Origin: Hexactinellida sp. DTS-2022
Lineage: Eukaryota > Porifera > Hexactinellida
Assembly: GCA_028753945.1 (NCBI GenBank)
Contig: JAPNXP010000018.1
Location: 2,853,643-2,917,642 of the forward strand
Length of the DNA stretch: 64,000 bases
Reading direction: 5' to 3'
Below are positions 15,501 through 30,500 of the stretch, piece by piece. The position numbers and the translations under genes are program-made. Under the pieces are notes generated by a model. That model did not search any database and was not told the origin of the DNA. It saw nothing but the letters and a program-made list of their open reading frames with translations. The number at the start of each line of letters is the position of its first letter. The first letter of the stretch is position 1.

Positions 15501-18500
15501 AATGGTGGTCACTAAAAAATTTGGACCAGGGATTGGTTAAATACTTCAACTCGACGAAATGCTTTTTCTATATTTTCTACTTTAGTTTAATAAAATCCTT
15601 ATTGAATAGTTACAATGAGCTTCGTGTATTATGGATTGTGTTCATTATACATAAATTTAATAATATACGAACTCGAATACATTTTCTATTTAAATTGTTA
15701 ATTGGGAAAATAACTAATAAGGCTTTTAATATTAAATAGAAATTCACAATTAATTAACTATATGTTGTTCATAATAAGCAGGCCTGAAACATTAGTATTC
15801 TATATGAGTATACTTGTATTTGAACTGATCTTCAAAGGAACTGATATTGCCTGTCACCTATACATCTTGTTTTTATCCACCTTTTTTTTTCCACCCATAA
15901 TGTACAAAATTACATTGGTGGATATTAATGGGATTCTAAAATTTTTAAATTGCCCCAACTATTCTATTCCAATCCACTCTCACTTATTCCAAATTCATAC
16001 CTCAACCAGTATAATATCTATCTGAATACGATGTCTTGTGTTGTGCCTGGCTGTACCTCCAATTACAGAGGAGAAGATTCTACGAAAGCTTTTTCTCACT
16101 GTTTCCAACTGTTTATTATCTAATAGAGTTAATAATTATAATGTACTAGTATTGAAGCGTGATAATAGTAAGCTTACTAAATTCAAGAATTAATTTTTCT
16201 TTATTTCTTTTAGTTTTATTCAGTCAACCTGTTGCTGTTCCTGTAGATGTACTAAGTGAGACAACTGCCTCTTAGAAGTATATCTCTATTTACGTATTGC
16301 TGTCTTAAGCTCCTTAGTATAATAATAATATTTATATAAATATCTGTATTTGTATGAGTATACTGTATTATAAATTAAACTCCTTATATTTTCCAATCGT
16401 TTTAATTGACAATAATATGTTATCAGGATGGTGAGGGTAGCTAAAATTAATGGAAAAATTGAACAAATTACCATTTTAGAAAATGATGTTTTGAAGTACT
16501 TAACCAATCCCTGGTCCAAAATTTTTAGTGACCACATTTTTATGGAGGCGTTAAACTCATTAAATAATTAATTAGCTAATTAAATAATTAATTTTCGATC
16601 AGTGAGATGCAATGAGAATATTTTAATTCTGATTGCAGATTTGAATTCTACATGGTTAAATTACTCTAAGTGCATAATTTCAAATCAAACAGAATAATTT
16701 CTACTGTGATACAGCCACATTTCCATTTGTGCCACTTATGCCACAAGTGGCACGTGGCAGAAACACTTATGCCACTTCAGGAATATTTGCTAAATTGTTT
16801 TGGAATCACAATATTTTGTATTGTATATCTATAATATGATATTTATAATCATTTCAGAGTACTGTAGATTGCCGTTAATAAGTTACAAGACGAGTATTTT
16901 GTGTGCATTAAAATCCTTATTGTTCAAATACTTTTGGCTGGTTAGTGTATATATATATGTTTGCATGTTCCGAGTTATTGAAGAAACTGGACGGTTCGAA
17001 ATCTGATCATTAACATGTAGGGGTAACCTTTGGCCCCCGACAACAAGTTGAGGGTTGAGGTTTCGACCCAAAATTTATCACACCTCGACAAGTTATGACG
17101 TCATTGTCACATTTCGAGAATAATGAAAAATCAATTAATCGGACATAATTCCCGCCCTCTAAGAGAGATAATTCTTAAAATTTAATAGAACATGTATATT
17201 AATGACGCGGACATGTTGGTATTGGCAAAATGCTAACTCACTATCGAGTGATGACGTAATCACTCATTTACATTGTTAAATTCTACTATTTAGGCCTATT
17301 TACGTTTTATTATCAATGCCTTAAGTATATAAACCACATATCAACCGCGAAGCTGTTGGTGTGTGGTTGAGTCCTGCCGCGAAGCGACCTATCAAGCGAA
17401 AGCGCTAGTTGAAATGAAATTGGAGACTATAATTTAATAAGAAACTAAATTCAGTTGTAACCCCTGAGACTTCGCAATGGTCCATTTTTTTAAGATAACA
17501 CAAAGGCTTGATATTCCTTAGTCACGACTAAAGAGAACAAATAATAATTATTAATAATGTGAGTCTTACCAATGAAAACGTCGCCAGACCTATGGATATT
17601 CTTAGTACCAATATCAGAAATATCTATTGATTTGAACTTAGACGATAACATTGTATCGATATCCATTAGCTGTAAGATAACCTTTAAGAAAGGTAGGGTT
17701 ATATATTCAAAAATAACTGGAGTTGAGTGACGTGTAGAATTAAAAAAGATGATTAGTAGACATCTACATAAATAGAAAAATTAATAAGTAAACCAAAAAT
17801 CAACAATCACACATTAGGAATCATCTTAGAAATAAGAGATAAATTATCTATTTAGATTATAACACTCATATATGAGGGTACAGTATATATATTTTCATCT
17901 AGATTTAAAATTCTAATTTTGAGTGCATGCTCTATTATGTAGAAAATGATCATAACCCCTAAATATACCATTTTAAGGATAAATACGGGAGATTCAGCCA
18001 AAGAAGTTAGATTTTTGATTTTCACATATATGATAGAAACATTATAGCCAGATCTAAACTGAAAACGAAATTATCTCCTATAACTTCTAATTTATGGGGC
18101 GTCACATTTATGCTATCTTCAGACTCCACATAATAAAAAGTGGATTTGAGAATCTCTATTATCTAAAGACATATTATGAGCAGGGAATGAAAGGTTCACG
18201 AACGAACTTATTGAACTTGAACTGAACGAACTGAACGCAAGGCTTTTAAGGGATTCACGGTGAACGAACTGAACGAACGCCAACGGTTTCCGAACGGAAA
18301 TTGAACGAATAGAACGGATTGAACGAGCGCGGGTTAGCCCGTGAACGAACTGAACGAACGCTGGTAGAGCTGAAGTTAGGAGGTAAACTTGAACGAACTG
18401 AACGTGCGTCAATTTAAGATGAACTGAATTGCGTCAATTCTGTCCGTTCGTGAACCTTTCATTCCATGATTCTGAGCTATGTATCACATAGACCATCGTT

Positions 18501-21500
18501 ATGGGCGAAAGGTGACTGGTTTAGAATTTTGATGAAACCTAATTTTTAAATATAGTGACCTTTTGAAGGCAAAAAATTCATAAAATGGTCATTTTTTTGT
18601 GGTATAATTAATAAAATGGTTGAAAAAAAAAATACTGAGCCATTATTCAAGAATGTAAACCGACTACCTACTCAGTACGCTTATAATCTTCAAATATTGA
18701 TTCTGAGAACAAACATAGATAGCCACATTGCAGAAAGATTTATTTTATTTACGACCACCACTTCCGGGAAGTCCCCATGGGAGATTTGTATTAGACAAAT
18801 TTTGAAATAGATAGAGTCATTTTCTTTTGGTTTATTGCTTTCTATCGTATAGGGATTATATCTCAATATTAAAGAATAATACGAGAAATTTGTTTATCTG
18901 CCGTGATTTAACCTTAAAACATTGTGTTTACGTCATTTTCAGCCAATATCCATTAAGTGGCATAGTTTACTATCACGTGCCAGTAGTGTCATAAATGGGA
19001 TTGAGTCGGTATATCAGTAGAAAACAATCGTAATGGTTATTAAATTTAGCATCTAGAGTAATAGACCCCTGTGATATTCAATCATGAAATCAGAATTTGT
19101 ATATTCTAATCGCCTCAAAAGTTTCCGAAATTAATAGTTAATTAGCTCATTAAATAGATAATGAGTTCATCACCATTATAAAAATTCAAATTACAAAAAA
19201 TTGCCATTTATTATAATGAGTATATCGTTTTATATAAATATCCATGTAGAAGCACCAACAAACCTAATAGTCAGAACGGGGATCCAATAATATTTATGAT
19301 TCATGTTCAGGGTTTAATACAGGGGTTAGTAAGGGGTGCACTTGTCCATCCTGCTCCTACAAGAGCCTCCCCCCTAGAAACCACTTATATAACGAAGTTT
19401 TAATTTACATATCCCATGCTGCCTCCTTGAATGCAAATCCTGTATGAAAACACTTATGTTTGTCTAATAATTAACCCTAAATAAATATATTATGTAATTA
19501 GCTTAATATAATCAGAAGTGAAATACCAATTTACCATATATGTGTAATTGCAATGAACACCTTGGAGAATTGGGAAATTAAATCGAAACAAATTTAATAT
19601 AAATGAGCCCTTCAGTCTCGTCAGCTTCTGGACGGATAACTCAACCGCTACACGATCTCGCCGTTTTCAATAGACAATAAATACAATCAACTCCAGTTAT
19701 AACCAAGTCGGATATAACTAAGCAGGGTGTTATCTAGGCGTGTTGGCAGCTCCTAAAGGAGCGTAATTTGGATGGATTTTAATCTAGGCGTAAAATCGTG
19801 TCTAGGCGTACAATATCGAGAGATGCTCCCATTGACTTAATACAAAATGTGCAAACTAGGCGTACAAAATGAAAAATGAACGAGCTCAAACTAAATCTAG
19901 CCGCGCAGAAAATTTTGTCTAGATGAAAGCCTGTACGAAGCACTTGCTTTAATGTTGTCATTCAATAGTCCAGAAATCCTTCTACGTTATTTCATTATAT
20001 AAATTCCTGTTACAACGGAATGGATATAACAAATTCTGCTTATAACGAACTCCGGTTACAACCAATTCAACTTGTAATGAACTCTTTTAAGATCGTCCTT
20101 TATTCCTCAGGAACGCAATGTAATTATTCAAATGGATGAGATACATACCTGCCAACCTATTTGAGTCATATCCGTGTACAGGGCTCAAATATTCCCCTGT
20201 ACATTGGACAAAATCCCTGTACACCTCCCAAAGATTTTCTCGCTCGCTATGCTCGCTCGTCCAGGTAATTACTATAGACATATTAAAATTAGCACTTTGG
20301 AAAGGAGAAAGCATTTAATTATATACTGTACAGGAAATCCATGTAACTTGAATAAATATGTAAACCAAGTTGTGCCTTTATGTGGTCAATGCAGGATACA
20401 TGGCAGAATATACTATCATCACTATAAACTATTTTAGCCATTATTTGACTCATATTAGTATTAAAAAATCCCTGTAGAAATGGAATAAATCCCTGTACGC
20501 CTATACAGAACAGCCAAAATGGTTAAAATCCCGGTAGTGTACAGGGAATCCCTGTACGTTTGGTAGGTATGGAGATACATGTCAAATCGGAAATATATTA
20601 CAAAGGTGGAAAGGTGTATGGCCCAAACTTAAATCCTGACGAAAAAATATTTCCTGTCATTAAATCTTGCATTATCGATATTGAGCATTGTGGTTTGAGC
20701 AGTTATAGCAACTGATAACAACCCGTTGAACGTTAATCGCTTTAAATTGTTTTCTCTCAATAATAAGCTGGAGATTAAAGTGCCTTATCGTGTTGACAAT
20801 GACAGAATTCTATTCCTTACGTTTGACTTTGTTCTTATACGTATTGAAGAGTGTTCGCAACAATTAGCTTATCAGAAAGATTTTAAGAAAACATTTCGAT
20901 ATCCAAATCGCGGACTTTTGCAGTTGATTATTGCCAATATCCTCTTAAAGCCCATTCAGCTTGCTTTAAAGATATACGTCTTCTTTATATTTGGAAAGTC
21001 AAAGTTTAGCTAAACTAGTCCCCATCTTACCATAAAAACTTGATTTCCTTCAGCTATAGAACGACAAAATGTCAAATTGGTTCTGAAAGTCGTCAATGAA
21101 TTACACTAGCTGCTCTAAGAATTCATGACGAATTTCGGTTACCTGAATATCATAAGAATACTTCTGACTTCAAATGTTTCCTTCTATCATTATTGAAAAT
21201 ATTTAACATCAATATGCAATATACCGCTTAAGGGGATCCCTTTAGACAATAGCCTCCGGAGCACTTTGAGCCATAACGATGAAAGACTCTCATACTTGAC
21301 TCATTTAGGATACTCGTTAGTCTATACTCCTAAATCCAATGTCTGTCAGGGGATATTTAATTTGATCGATTATAAAGAAATTAGGATAATGTATTTAGTG
21401 TCGGAAACGCCACCTTTTCACTTTATTAAACGGATTCTTCGAAAATGGGTTCTAGCAAGTGTGGATGAATGTGGAAAATGTGAACCGTAGCAGCACTTAG

Positions 21501-24500
21501 TTATGGTATTGCTCCTATATTATAAATCTCCGGTTTCTAACACGAGTAAATTTCGAATTTTTTAACATGTTGCGTACTACCAATCATTAAATGCGGTTTT
21601 ACAGCTGGTTTATTGCAATGGCAGGATAGAATAATATCTTTAAAACTATTTGAAGCTAGTCAAAGTTGCCTAAATTCCTTGAAATGTACCAATGATAGTG
21701 GTAGCAAGTTATAGCTTAGCTCTAGTAGTTTACTTGTAGTGATTTGCTTTTAGTAGTTTGCTTTTACGCTGATGGTCACATAACAATTTATATGTGGAAT
21801 TTCATACATAGCAACCATTTTGAAACAGTTTCATTAGAAATTCTAATGAACTATATAATATTTATAGATCAGATTAGTCATTAGAACTAAGATCTACAGT
21901 CTCTGGTATACGAGATGAAGAATTGGACAACCATCAAAAAATGGCAGATTTATATGCCTAAAGAATGGTGATTTTCTGAACAATCAGAGACACGTGATTT
22001 AAAAGTGAGAAGAAGTGATCTACTTATGGTTGCATTGGTTCTTGATGTGTTGGTGCCCGAGGAGAAACGCTATGTGACCATAAAAGAAACTGAACCTAAC
22101 TGTGTCTACAGGCCTGCCAATTTTTGAAATTCAACATTTTCAATCATTGTGAGAGTTAAATCCTATGAAAATCAATTTAAGAGTATACAAGTGCACATAT
22201 TGATAACAATAATGAATATTATAGCACTTCAACCCTAACGAAATTCTGAAACCAAGCAAAAAGAACAGCCCCAAAGAATCGATCACAACTCAAAAATTGG
22301 TCTAAAATTCTAAAATTACAGCTGTGCCGACAGCATGTCCTTTGGAGGCACTATATTTGGTAGTTGGTGATTAATAGTGCCTCCAAAAGAAAATGATGTA
22401 AAATAAATGATTGAAATATCTAATGGAACATAAATAATGATTGGTTGCATGAATATACTCTAGACCAATTAAAATACAGCCACTGTTAGGAAATCTATAA
22501 TGCACACTTAACAATTGACAGAAAGTCCATCAATAATAAATGAATGCTACTCGATTATCCATACTTGGGCAATCCTCGAATTTGAAAGCTTAAAGGTTTT
22601 GTCACCTTCTGGGATGGAAATCTGGATTTTCTAAAATCGTGACCCCAGCTGCACATCTGTAACCCATATGACATCTGTCCCAAAAATTTTAGTTATTAGT
22701 TAATAAAACTCGGTGGAGAGGATACGGATAAAAATACGAAGGCAGTAAGATCAGAACTGGGCTATACTATAGTATAGTCGGCAAGTATTTTCTTGCTCCT
22801 GATATTGGTAATAAAGAGTAAAATTGAAGCTTGTGCGGCGCATTTCCCATTGGAGGCACTACATTTAGTGGTTGGGTAACTACAGTATTTCTCACTGTTT
22901 TATCCGATTGGGTCATTCACTTATCCGAATTGGGCATTCAATCATCCGATTCAGGCATTCAATTATCCGATTATTTGATTGGCGTTGGAATCAAGGGGAT
23001 TATTTAAAATTTAAATGTATACCGTAAGGTATGTCCTTCAGTTGGTGTACAGGACCATGTTCACCAACCTTTCGCTCTATAAAAGCTTTGATTGTGTTGA
23101 AACAAAACTCAATTGGATTCAATTCGCAGCTGTAAGGCGGAAGGCGAATTAATTCTGTATTAGTAGGAGAATGCTTCCTGCTTATCGATTTTCTACTCCC
23201 CGATGACATGGTGCGTCATCCAATATTATAAATTGTTTTGATATTCTTTCCGAAGTTTCTAAAGCTTCGCCAAAATTCAGCTGTAATAATTCGGAGATTA
23301 ACCATCAAAATCCGCTTGCTTTGCTCCGCCTATAATCATTCTATAATGAATTAGCCAGGGATGGTGGAAAAGCACATAGCAACGTGATGTGAGGAGTTCT
23401 TTGTTATCAGCAATCCTCTTAGCTGGTTGTCCGAAAACTGAACGACCACGTGTTCTTGCTGTATAAAGCCATGCCCACATTCGTCCACATAACAAAACTT
23501 GGCCCCAGACTCGTGTTGTTGCTGTAGCCAAATTGCAAAAATTATTTTTCCATCGTGGGAAACAGAAGTAGAATTTGAAGCTATAAATGTTTAAAATAAT
23601 GAACGTATTTAAAAACTACACTCTGTTTAGACATATAAATAAGGATTTATTTTAACTAAACTAAGCCAGTGACTTCTTTAATATAGGGAAAGTAAACTAG
23701 ATTATACGGTAAATAAGCGTAGGCAGAAAACAGAATTGTGTACTTATTGATATCCTGTAATCTGCTAATGCTAGACACAGAAAATGTATTATTGTCGTAT
23801 AGGAAGTCATATTTTGGGATTCCAACGGTCATATTGGTTTATCGAAAATATTTGTGGAATGTAAGTTACACCTTTCCATATATGACTAAGCTTAATTTCA
23901 ATACCAGGTGGCCCACTGATTCCCACGCCAATCAAATGATCGGCTAATTTAATGCACGAATCGGATAATTGAATGCCTCAATCGGATAATAGAATGACAC
24001 AATCGGATAATTGAATGCCTGAGTCGGATAATTGATTGGCTGAATCGGATAATTGAATGCCTCAATCGGATAAAACAGTGAGAAATACTGTAGTAATGCC
24101 TACAAAGGGAAATACCTTCGGCATAAGCTGCAATTTGGGATTTTAATACATGTCATGAACGGCTCAAGGTGTTAATACCCATTTATTAAGTTGGTACGGA
24201 CAAGGAAAGATTGATGAATTTGAAATTTATTTCTATTTTAAACAATATTGAGTTTAATGACATTCATTAACTACATATTGATAATAATTGATAAAAATCA
24301 TTTAATTAATTAGCAATGTTATCCACGGTGAGTTGAGTTAACTAAATAAATTGCTTATTTAATTTAATTTATTTAAGCCATTGTATAGAATAACTATAAT
24401 TAAATAAAAGCCAGCTCGAATTGATAAGTTAAATCAATATAATTATCGCAAGTTGAAACAATATAGTAAGATTTAACAAGTTAAATCAATATAATTATAA

Positions 24501-27500
24501 CAAATTGAAACAATAGAATTAGATTTAACAGTTTTACAGAGTCTGTAGTGTAGGGAATACAGGAGATTGGCACCCCAATTATGGCACAAACCTAGGCCAA
24601 ATTGAACATTTGTAATTTGCCAAAAGGCGTATAATTAAATTATCCATCCAAATAAATTGATTTTATCAAGCTCACTATTAATTATTTCATGTTATGACTT
24701 TTACTTATGAGCCATAATTAGATTAAATAGGTGTTAAATTTATTTGATCAAAAACCGTAATCCCAGGTGCAATTTAGACTGTTATACCGCTCCTACTTTC
24801 CAACTTTATGCCCTTAAACTGTTAAACTCTGGCCAGGGCACCTAAACAGAGAAATAATAAAAATAATAAAATAAAGGCAGTTATTTCAATACTGGGCAAA
24901 TATACATACTATAGTATAGTCGGCACAGTAAAAATAAAGCCAGTGATTTCAATACTGGGTCACTATACTATATAGTATAATCGGCACATTAAAAAGTTGC
25001 TAAGATTATTTTGATTCACCAAAACAGTAATTACAGACTGATATAGCCCTAATTTAATACTGTGAATCATCATAACTAAACATTATATAATGCAGTACTG
25101 TACTACAAAACTGAAATTTTGATTGACATTTCTTTTAATGAATAGGAAGTAAGTATATGAGAACATATATACGTTTGTACATAGGTCTTGAATATACAAC
25201 ACAAATCAGTCTTTCAAAATAATTGAATAAAAGAGTTAACGCTTTTTTCAAGAGGTAAAGTCGCTTGTGACATGTCAAACCGCGAAAAGATCGGAGACAA
25301 GCATCATTCTAGTCGATGTTCCAATTCAGACATCAGTTCAGAATAAGTATCAGAGAAAATGAATACTTAACGTGGAGCTTTTTCCGGGCAATAAAGGAGG
25401 TAATCTCCAGAGATTCTAAATAATTAGCAAAAATATCTCGTCTGAGTCAAATTATAGTGAATCCCAGAAGGAAGTGCCAAAGTACACACAGGACTGGTTG
25501 AGAGGAGTAGCCAAAAAGGAACTCATTTATTATTAATACCCAGAGAGAGGAAATCACCTTGGAAGAAAATACATCATTAAACAACTTGTCCTATCTGACA
25601 AATCCATTTTGTATCGGGTGGGATTCCTTTCCTTATGGATCTGTTAAAAAGTTTTTAACAGATGAATATCGAAATCATAAAGAACAAGTGAGTGTTCATA
25701 TCGAGTTTCATAGGAATGCAGAGAACTCAAATGTTCAGGATTCTTTTCCATGCATAAATGAGACATACAACATCAATGGCTTTCAATTGATTTTTCATGA
25801 TTAGCAAAAGAATTTGACATTTATGCAAATACTGAGTATACAGGTAAACCTCCCAAAGCGGCACCCATCGGGAGAATGATTTTGTGCCGCTTCTCGGAGG
25901 TTGCCGCTACTCGGAGGTGCCGCTTTGGGAGGTTTACCTGTATATATATCCCATTATTATTTGAATTTTAATACAGAATAAAAAGATAGCAAGCAGACCC
26001 AAGAAATATTTAGATACATTATTCGAAACTTTATAATGACATTCCAGTGCGCAAGAAATAATCTACGTATAATCTAGAGTTTTAAAAGACAAGGGTGTGT
26101 GTGTGTATATATATACATATATTTGTTTGTAAGTTCCGAGTTGATGGAAGAAACTGGATGGTTTCCAAATATGATTTTTGGGATATAGGCAGTAGCGGCG
26201 TCAGAACAAATTCGGGGGGGATCAAGCCCCCCCGTAATTTTGGGTAAGCCTTCGCGCATTCTTTTGAAATGGACAAAAAAGTTGTAATTTGAGTACGATA
26301 GCTTATGTTTTAAAGTTTGTTTGTCTTTCTGGAAATTGTACGTGCATTCTTATTACTCGAAATAATTAAAAGTTAATTTGAAGCGTACGCTTGGCCCCCT
26401 CGAAAAAGAGTTGCGGCATTCCCAGCACCCCCGTTCTTCGATTCCTTGCGCCGCCCCTGGATATAGGGATAACTTTTGGAATCCGCTAAAAAGTTGAGGT
26501 TTCAACTCAAAATCTCTCACAGCTCGACAAGTTATGACGTCATTATCACATTTCGAGAACCCTAAAATTCACTTAATCGTACATAATTCGCGCCCTCCAA
26601 GAGATAAAATCTGAAATATTAATAGCACATGTACATTAATGATGCGGACACGATGGTCACATCAGATTTCAATAAACTTACTCATTATCGCATGATGACG
26701 TAATCACTTAGGCATATTTACGCTATACTATAATCAATTTTATAAGTATGTAGACAACACATCAACCGCAAAGTGGTGTAGTAGTGTTCTGGCGCGAAGC
26801 GACCTAGCAGCAAGCGAAGACGCTAGTATTTAATTTCTCTCAAGTATCTTGTCAAGTTGGATATACATATTGAAAATAAATGTTGCATAAAATAATTTCA
26901 ATAAAATTATGGCATCTATTAGCGGTATCGAAAATCTTAAATTTTAAAATATTTCCTATTGCTTCGTCAGACTTACATGATAATTAATGGTAATACTATA
27001 GTCATACACAGTGGCTTAAAACTGCAGTTTATAGGAAATAGGCATCTGGGTTGCAGGAACTCAAAAGTGAAGTATTATTGACATATAGGATATTGATAGC
27101 TGGGAATTGAATGGCATCATCAAAAATGATGTATGCAGTCTCTTAAGTATAGTTATGGGAGATTTATTGTAGATCAATGAAATACAAAATTTTTGGTTTG
27201 TCAACAATCTTTTAATATCCACCCATGATTATTGTTCATATATCTTGAACATGGGGAAGATTTCAGAAAAGTACAGTTCCCAAGGAATAAAAGGATTTAT
27301 ACACTCATGTAAAGGTGGTATATGTTTACTAAAGTAATTATAATGTGTATTAGAACTCATAGAACACTTTGATCAATGTTTCTAGCATAGCAGTCTCTGG
27401 CGCATCACACTAAATCACCTCCGAATTGTACAAAACTAACTTCCTTCAATTTCAAAAATCCAATATGAGTTCATAGCGCGTTGCGCTGATTGATGAAATT

Positions 27501-30500
27501 GTCCATAAGTGCTCAGTTGTTCTTATTATACAATATTTGCCATGCATTTGCGTAACAAATAAGATATACTACTGAATAGTAGCGAATAATTAGTTTTCGA
27601 ATTTTCATAGCAACATAAAGTGACAATGGAATTCGCTAAAATATTCAAAGTTGCGCACTGTTTCGGAAGTTAAGATTTCCATAATTAATTCTTAAAACAT
27701 TAATCTATAATCTGTCAAAATTTCTCGTTGTTGTTTGATGAACATTTTTTCCCGCTTACTTGAGATTTCAATTTTAATAATTTTCGAACAATTTTGGACA
27801 TAAGAGCTTTTACCCGCTATGAAAATTAAAATGCATCAGTGTAACAACAAATCAGTATAGAAATATCTATTTAGCACACTCATTTTGTATATATTTGAAT
27901 ACAAAGTAACCACGATTCCTTATAGAATGGAATTCAGAGTTAAATGAAATATGTTGTATTTTTAGAATTTGAATACCACAAATGGAACTATACATTTGAT
28001 ATAATTCAAAAATATATTTATCGGCGTTGTTTGTGTTAAAATCAATTGAAATTTCATATGAATGTCAGTATACTATCTAACTTAAATTTAATCCCATTTA
28101 GAAGCATTTTGATAACCACAAATATTTTTCCTATTTCCATGTGTTAAGCCACTGTGTCATATTATGGTGATAACAATATGCAATATTAAAATATAAAAAA
28201 TATTTAGAGTAGTGGGGTATATAGTAAGTAGGAGAAAAGTGTCCGACACATTCCGAAGAAATATAAAGCCAATTTTCTCAATAAAGAAAATTCTTCCAGA
28301 TATAATAAACCAGAAAAGAAGCGCAGTAATGCAACCAGTTATGAATGGAATCAATCTGCCTTTGCACATAGTTAGCGGCGGATTCTTTTAAAAATTATGT
28401 TGGGGGGGGCAAAATTGAACTTAGCAGAGCCACGTTTTGATTCCATTATAGAATACTACAAAGTGCACATACTAAACAACAATTTGTTGGGTATATCTCA
28501 GCAATTCGATATTTTCTGATACTTTATTGTACGTTTATATTTGTCACCATTAGCCAATATAATTATAAAAGTTTATTGTTAACTAATTGATTTCAGTTAT
28601 TCGAATGTCGGAACTTGGGGAGTAATTGCCTCTCAAGCCCCCCCAGGAATCCGCCGTTGCACATAGTACACCGGTATCGCAAATTTCGAGAGAACTTAAC
28701 TCGTTGAAAAACAAGAAAAAATTGTGCGACGCAACACATTATTAGCTATGGACTTGGGAAGAGAGTGTAGGATCTCTTTGGGGGAGATCGGTTTACACCA
28801 GAGTGGACCATGGGTCAACATTGGTGACCCATGACCCATTGACCCATGACCCATCGAGTGACCCATTGACCCATCACACAATTTTAAATATCTAAATAAA
28901 ATAATGTAACATTAATTAACAGAATAACAGAATAACCGTATAAATTACCTCAACAAACCTACTTGTTGCAATGTCGAATAGGTATCTAAGTATTTCAATG
29001 CACATGAATGTTATAATAATAATGATGATCATGAGTGATTCGTATTTTAAGTGAAGAATACATTCAAATTCCAAATAGGTCATGGGTCATGGGTCACGGA
29101 GCTGTGACCCATGACCCATCTGACCCATCGATTTAGATGACCCATCTGACCCATGACCCATGACCCATCGACCCATGATCCATTCTGTTTTACACCCCTG
29201 TCATATGTGATTGCCTCAGATTGTCGAATCAACCATTTGTAAGGTGGAAAGAAGCTTGTTCTTTACAACTAGCAAGATGATTACACTTCCTTGATATTGT
29301 CTATGTCAGGTTGGTCAAAGTGTCGAAGGAACGTTTCGGTCAATCCTTTCAAATAATATTATAGAGCCACATCAGTTTAAGTGAAATCAGAAAGAAATAC
29401 TTTCAAGTCACATCTAGTCAGGGCATTCATATCATTGGGTCTTAACATATTAATATCGGTTCATTTTAATAAAAAAGTAGGCACAAATATTACATGAATA
29501 ACAAATGTCGGAAATTGGTTCTACTATACTCATGCAAACGAAAACGCAACTATTAGCCCATGTAAAATATACCAATACAGTGGAACCCCGCTTATCGGGG
29601 CACCTCAGTCCAAGCGCTCAGCGCCCCGATACGAGGGAGTGCCCCGGTATGCGGGATTCTAAGAGAACTCCAAAATGTTTGGTAAAACAATTAAGTTAGC
29701 ACCAACACAACAAATCATACACATATAGTCAAAACCTAGAGCTAAGGCTGATATTTAAGCAGTACTACACGTTAAAATTTCACATTATACTTTACCTACA
29801 CTAGGAGTCACAAATCTATGATATTCACGGAATTCGTTTTTTGAAAAACTCCCCCAATTACAGCACGAGTCTCTAGCGTGAGTGGGTGACGCTTAGCGGC
29901 CATTACAAAGAATAGTAAGCTGCTCAAAAGTAAAGCATGTTACTCGAGAGAAATAATCTTCGGTGGAGTGCCCCGATAAGTGAATGGCGCCCCGATACGC
30001 GGGGTTAATTTCAATGGGGAAAACCAAATTCCCAACCGACTGCCCCGATACGCGGGGTTCTACTGAAACAAAATTATAACAATTTGGAACATAAAAATGA
30101 AAGCATTGCCTTGAATATTAACAGATGAATAGTACAGTCGAAATCGAGTTTTTTTGCTCCCCTAAATGCATGGAAATAGGCAAAAAAGCCGATGCGCAAA
30201 AAATCCCGTATTTAAAATTATACAGTGCTATGAGGTTATGAAGAAACAAGGAGAAGCAAGGAGGCAAAATAACGCGGAGAGGAAAAAAAACCCGTGGCAA
30301 AAAAACCCGATTTCGACTGTATATCAATTAAAACAAGGAACATTGTGAAATAACAGTGAAGTATATAATGAGCGAAATAAAGAGGTTGTAAAAAGTAATG
30401 ATATCTATAATACAGGTTGTGGTTGTTATGCACGTGTAGTAAGCTTAGAAAGACTAGATGTAAGCGTTTGTTACTTTACATAAAGTACATCAAATCTAGT

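Larger units (their letters stand above)
22883..24090 (-). mobile_element. IS630/Tc1-like transposon with 23-bp subterminal arrays
   Basis: The terminal repeat CAGTATTTCTCACTGTTTTA is perfect at both ends and TA flanks each side. Next to each end is an array of a unit like GGCATTCAATTATCCGATT: about four units on the left, about seven inverted on the right. The element sits at a TA within a hairpin repeat that is also present without an insert at 22335-22390, which gives a natural empty site. Confidence 0.85.

Noticed and set aside
18119-18412. Minus-strand frame with repeated FVQFVH and RSIRSI
   Set aside because: It is the GAACGAACT array of a MITE.
25559-25804. 81-codon plus-strand frame as a gene
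   Set aside because: No domain, no promoter or splice context, and length only slightly above chance; kept as unknown sequence only.
28696-28881. Frame encoding Met-Gly-His-Gly-Ser repeats
   Set aside because: It is only the GACCCAT MITE array read as protein.
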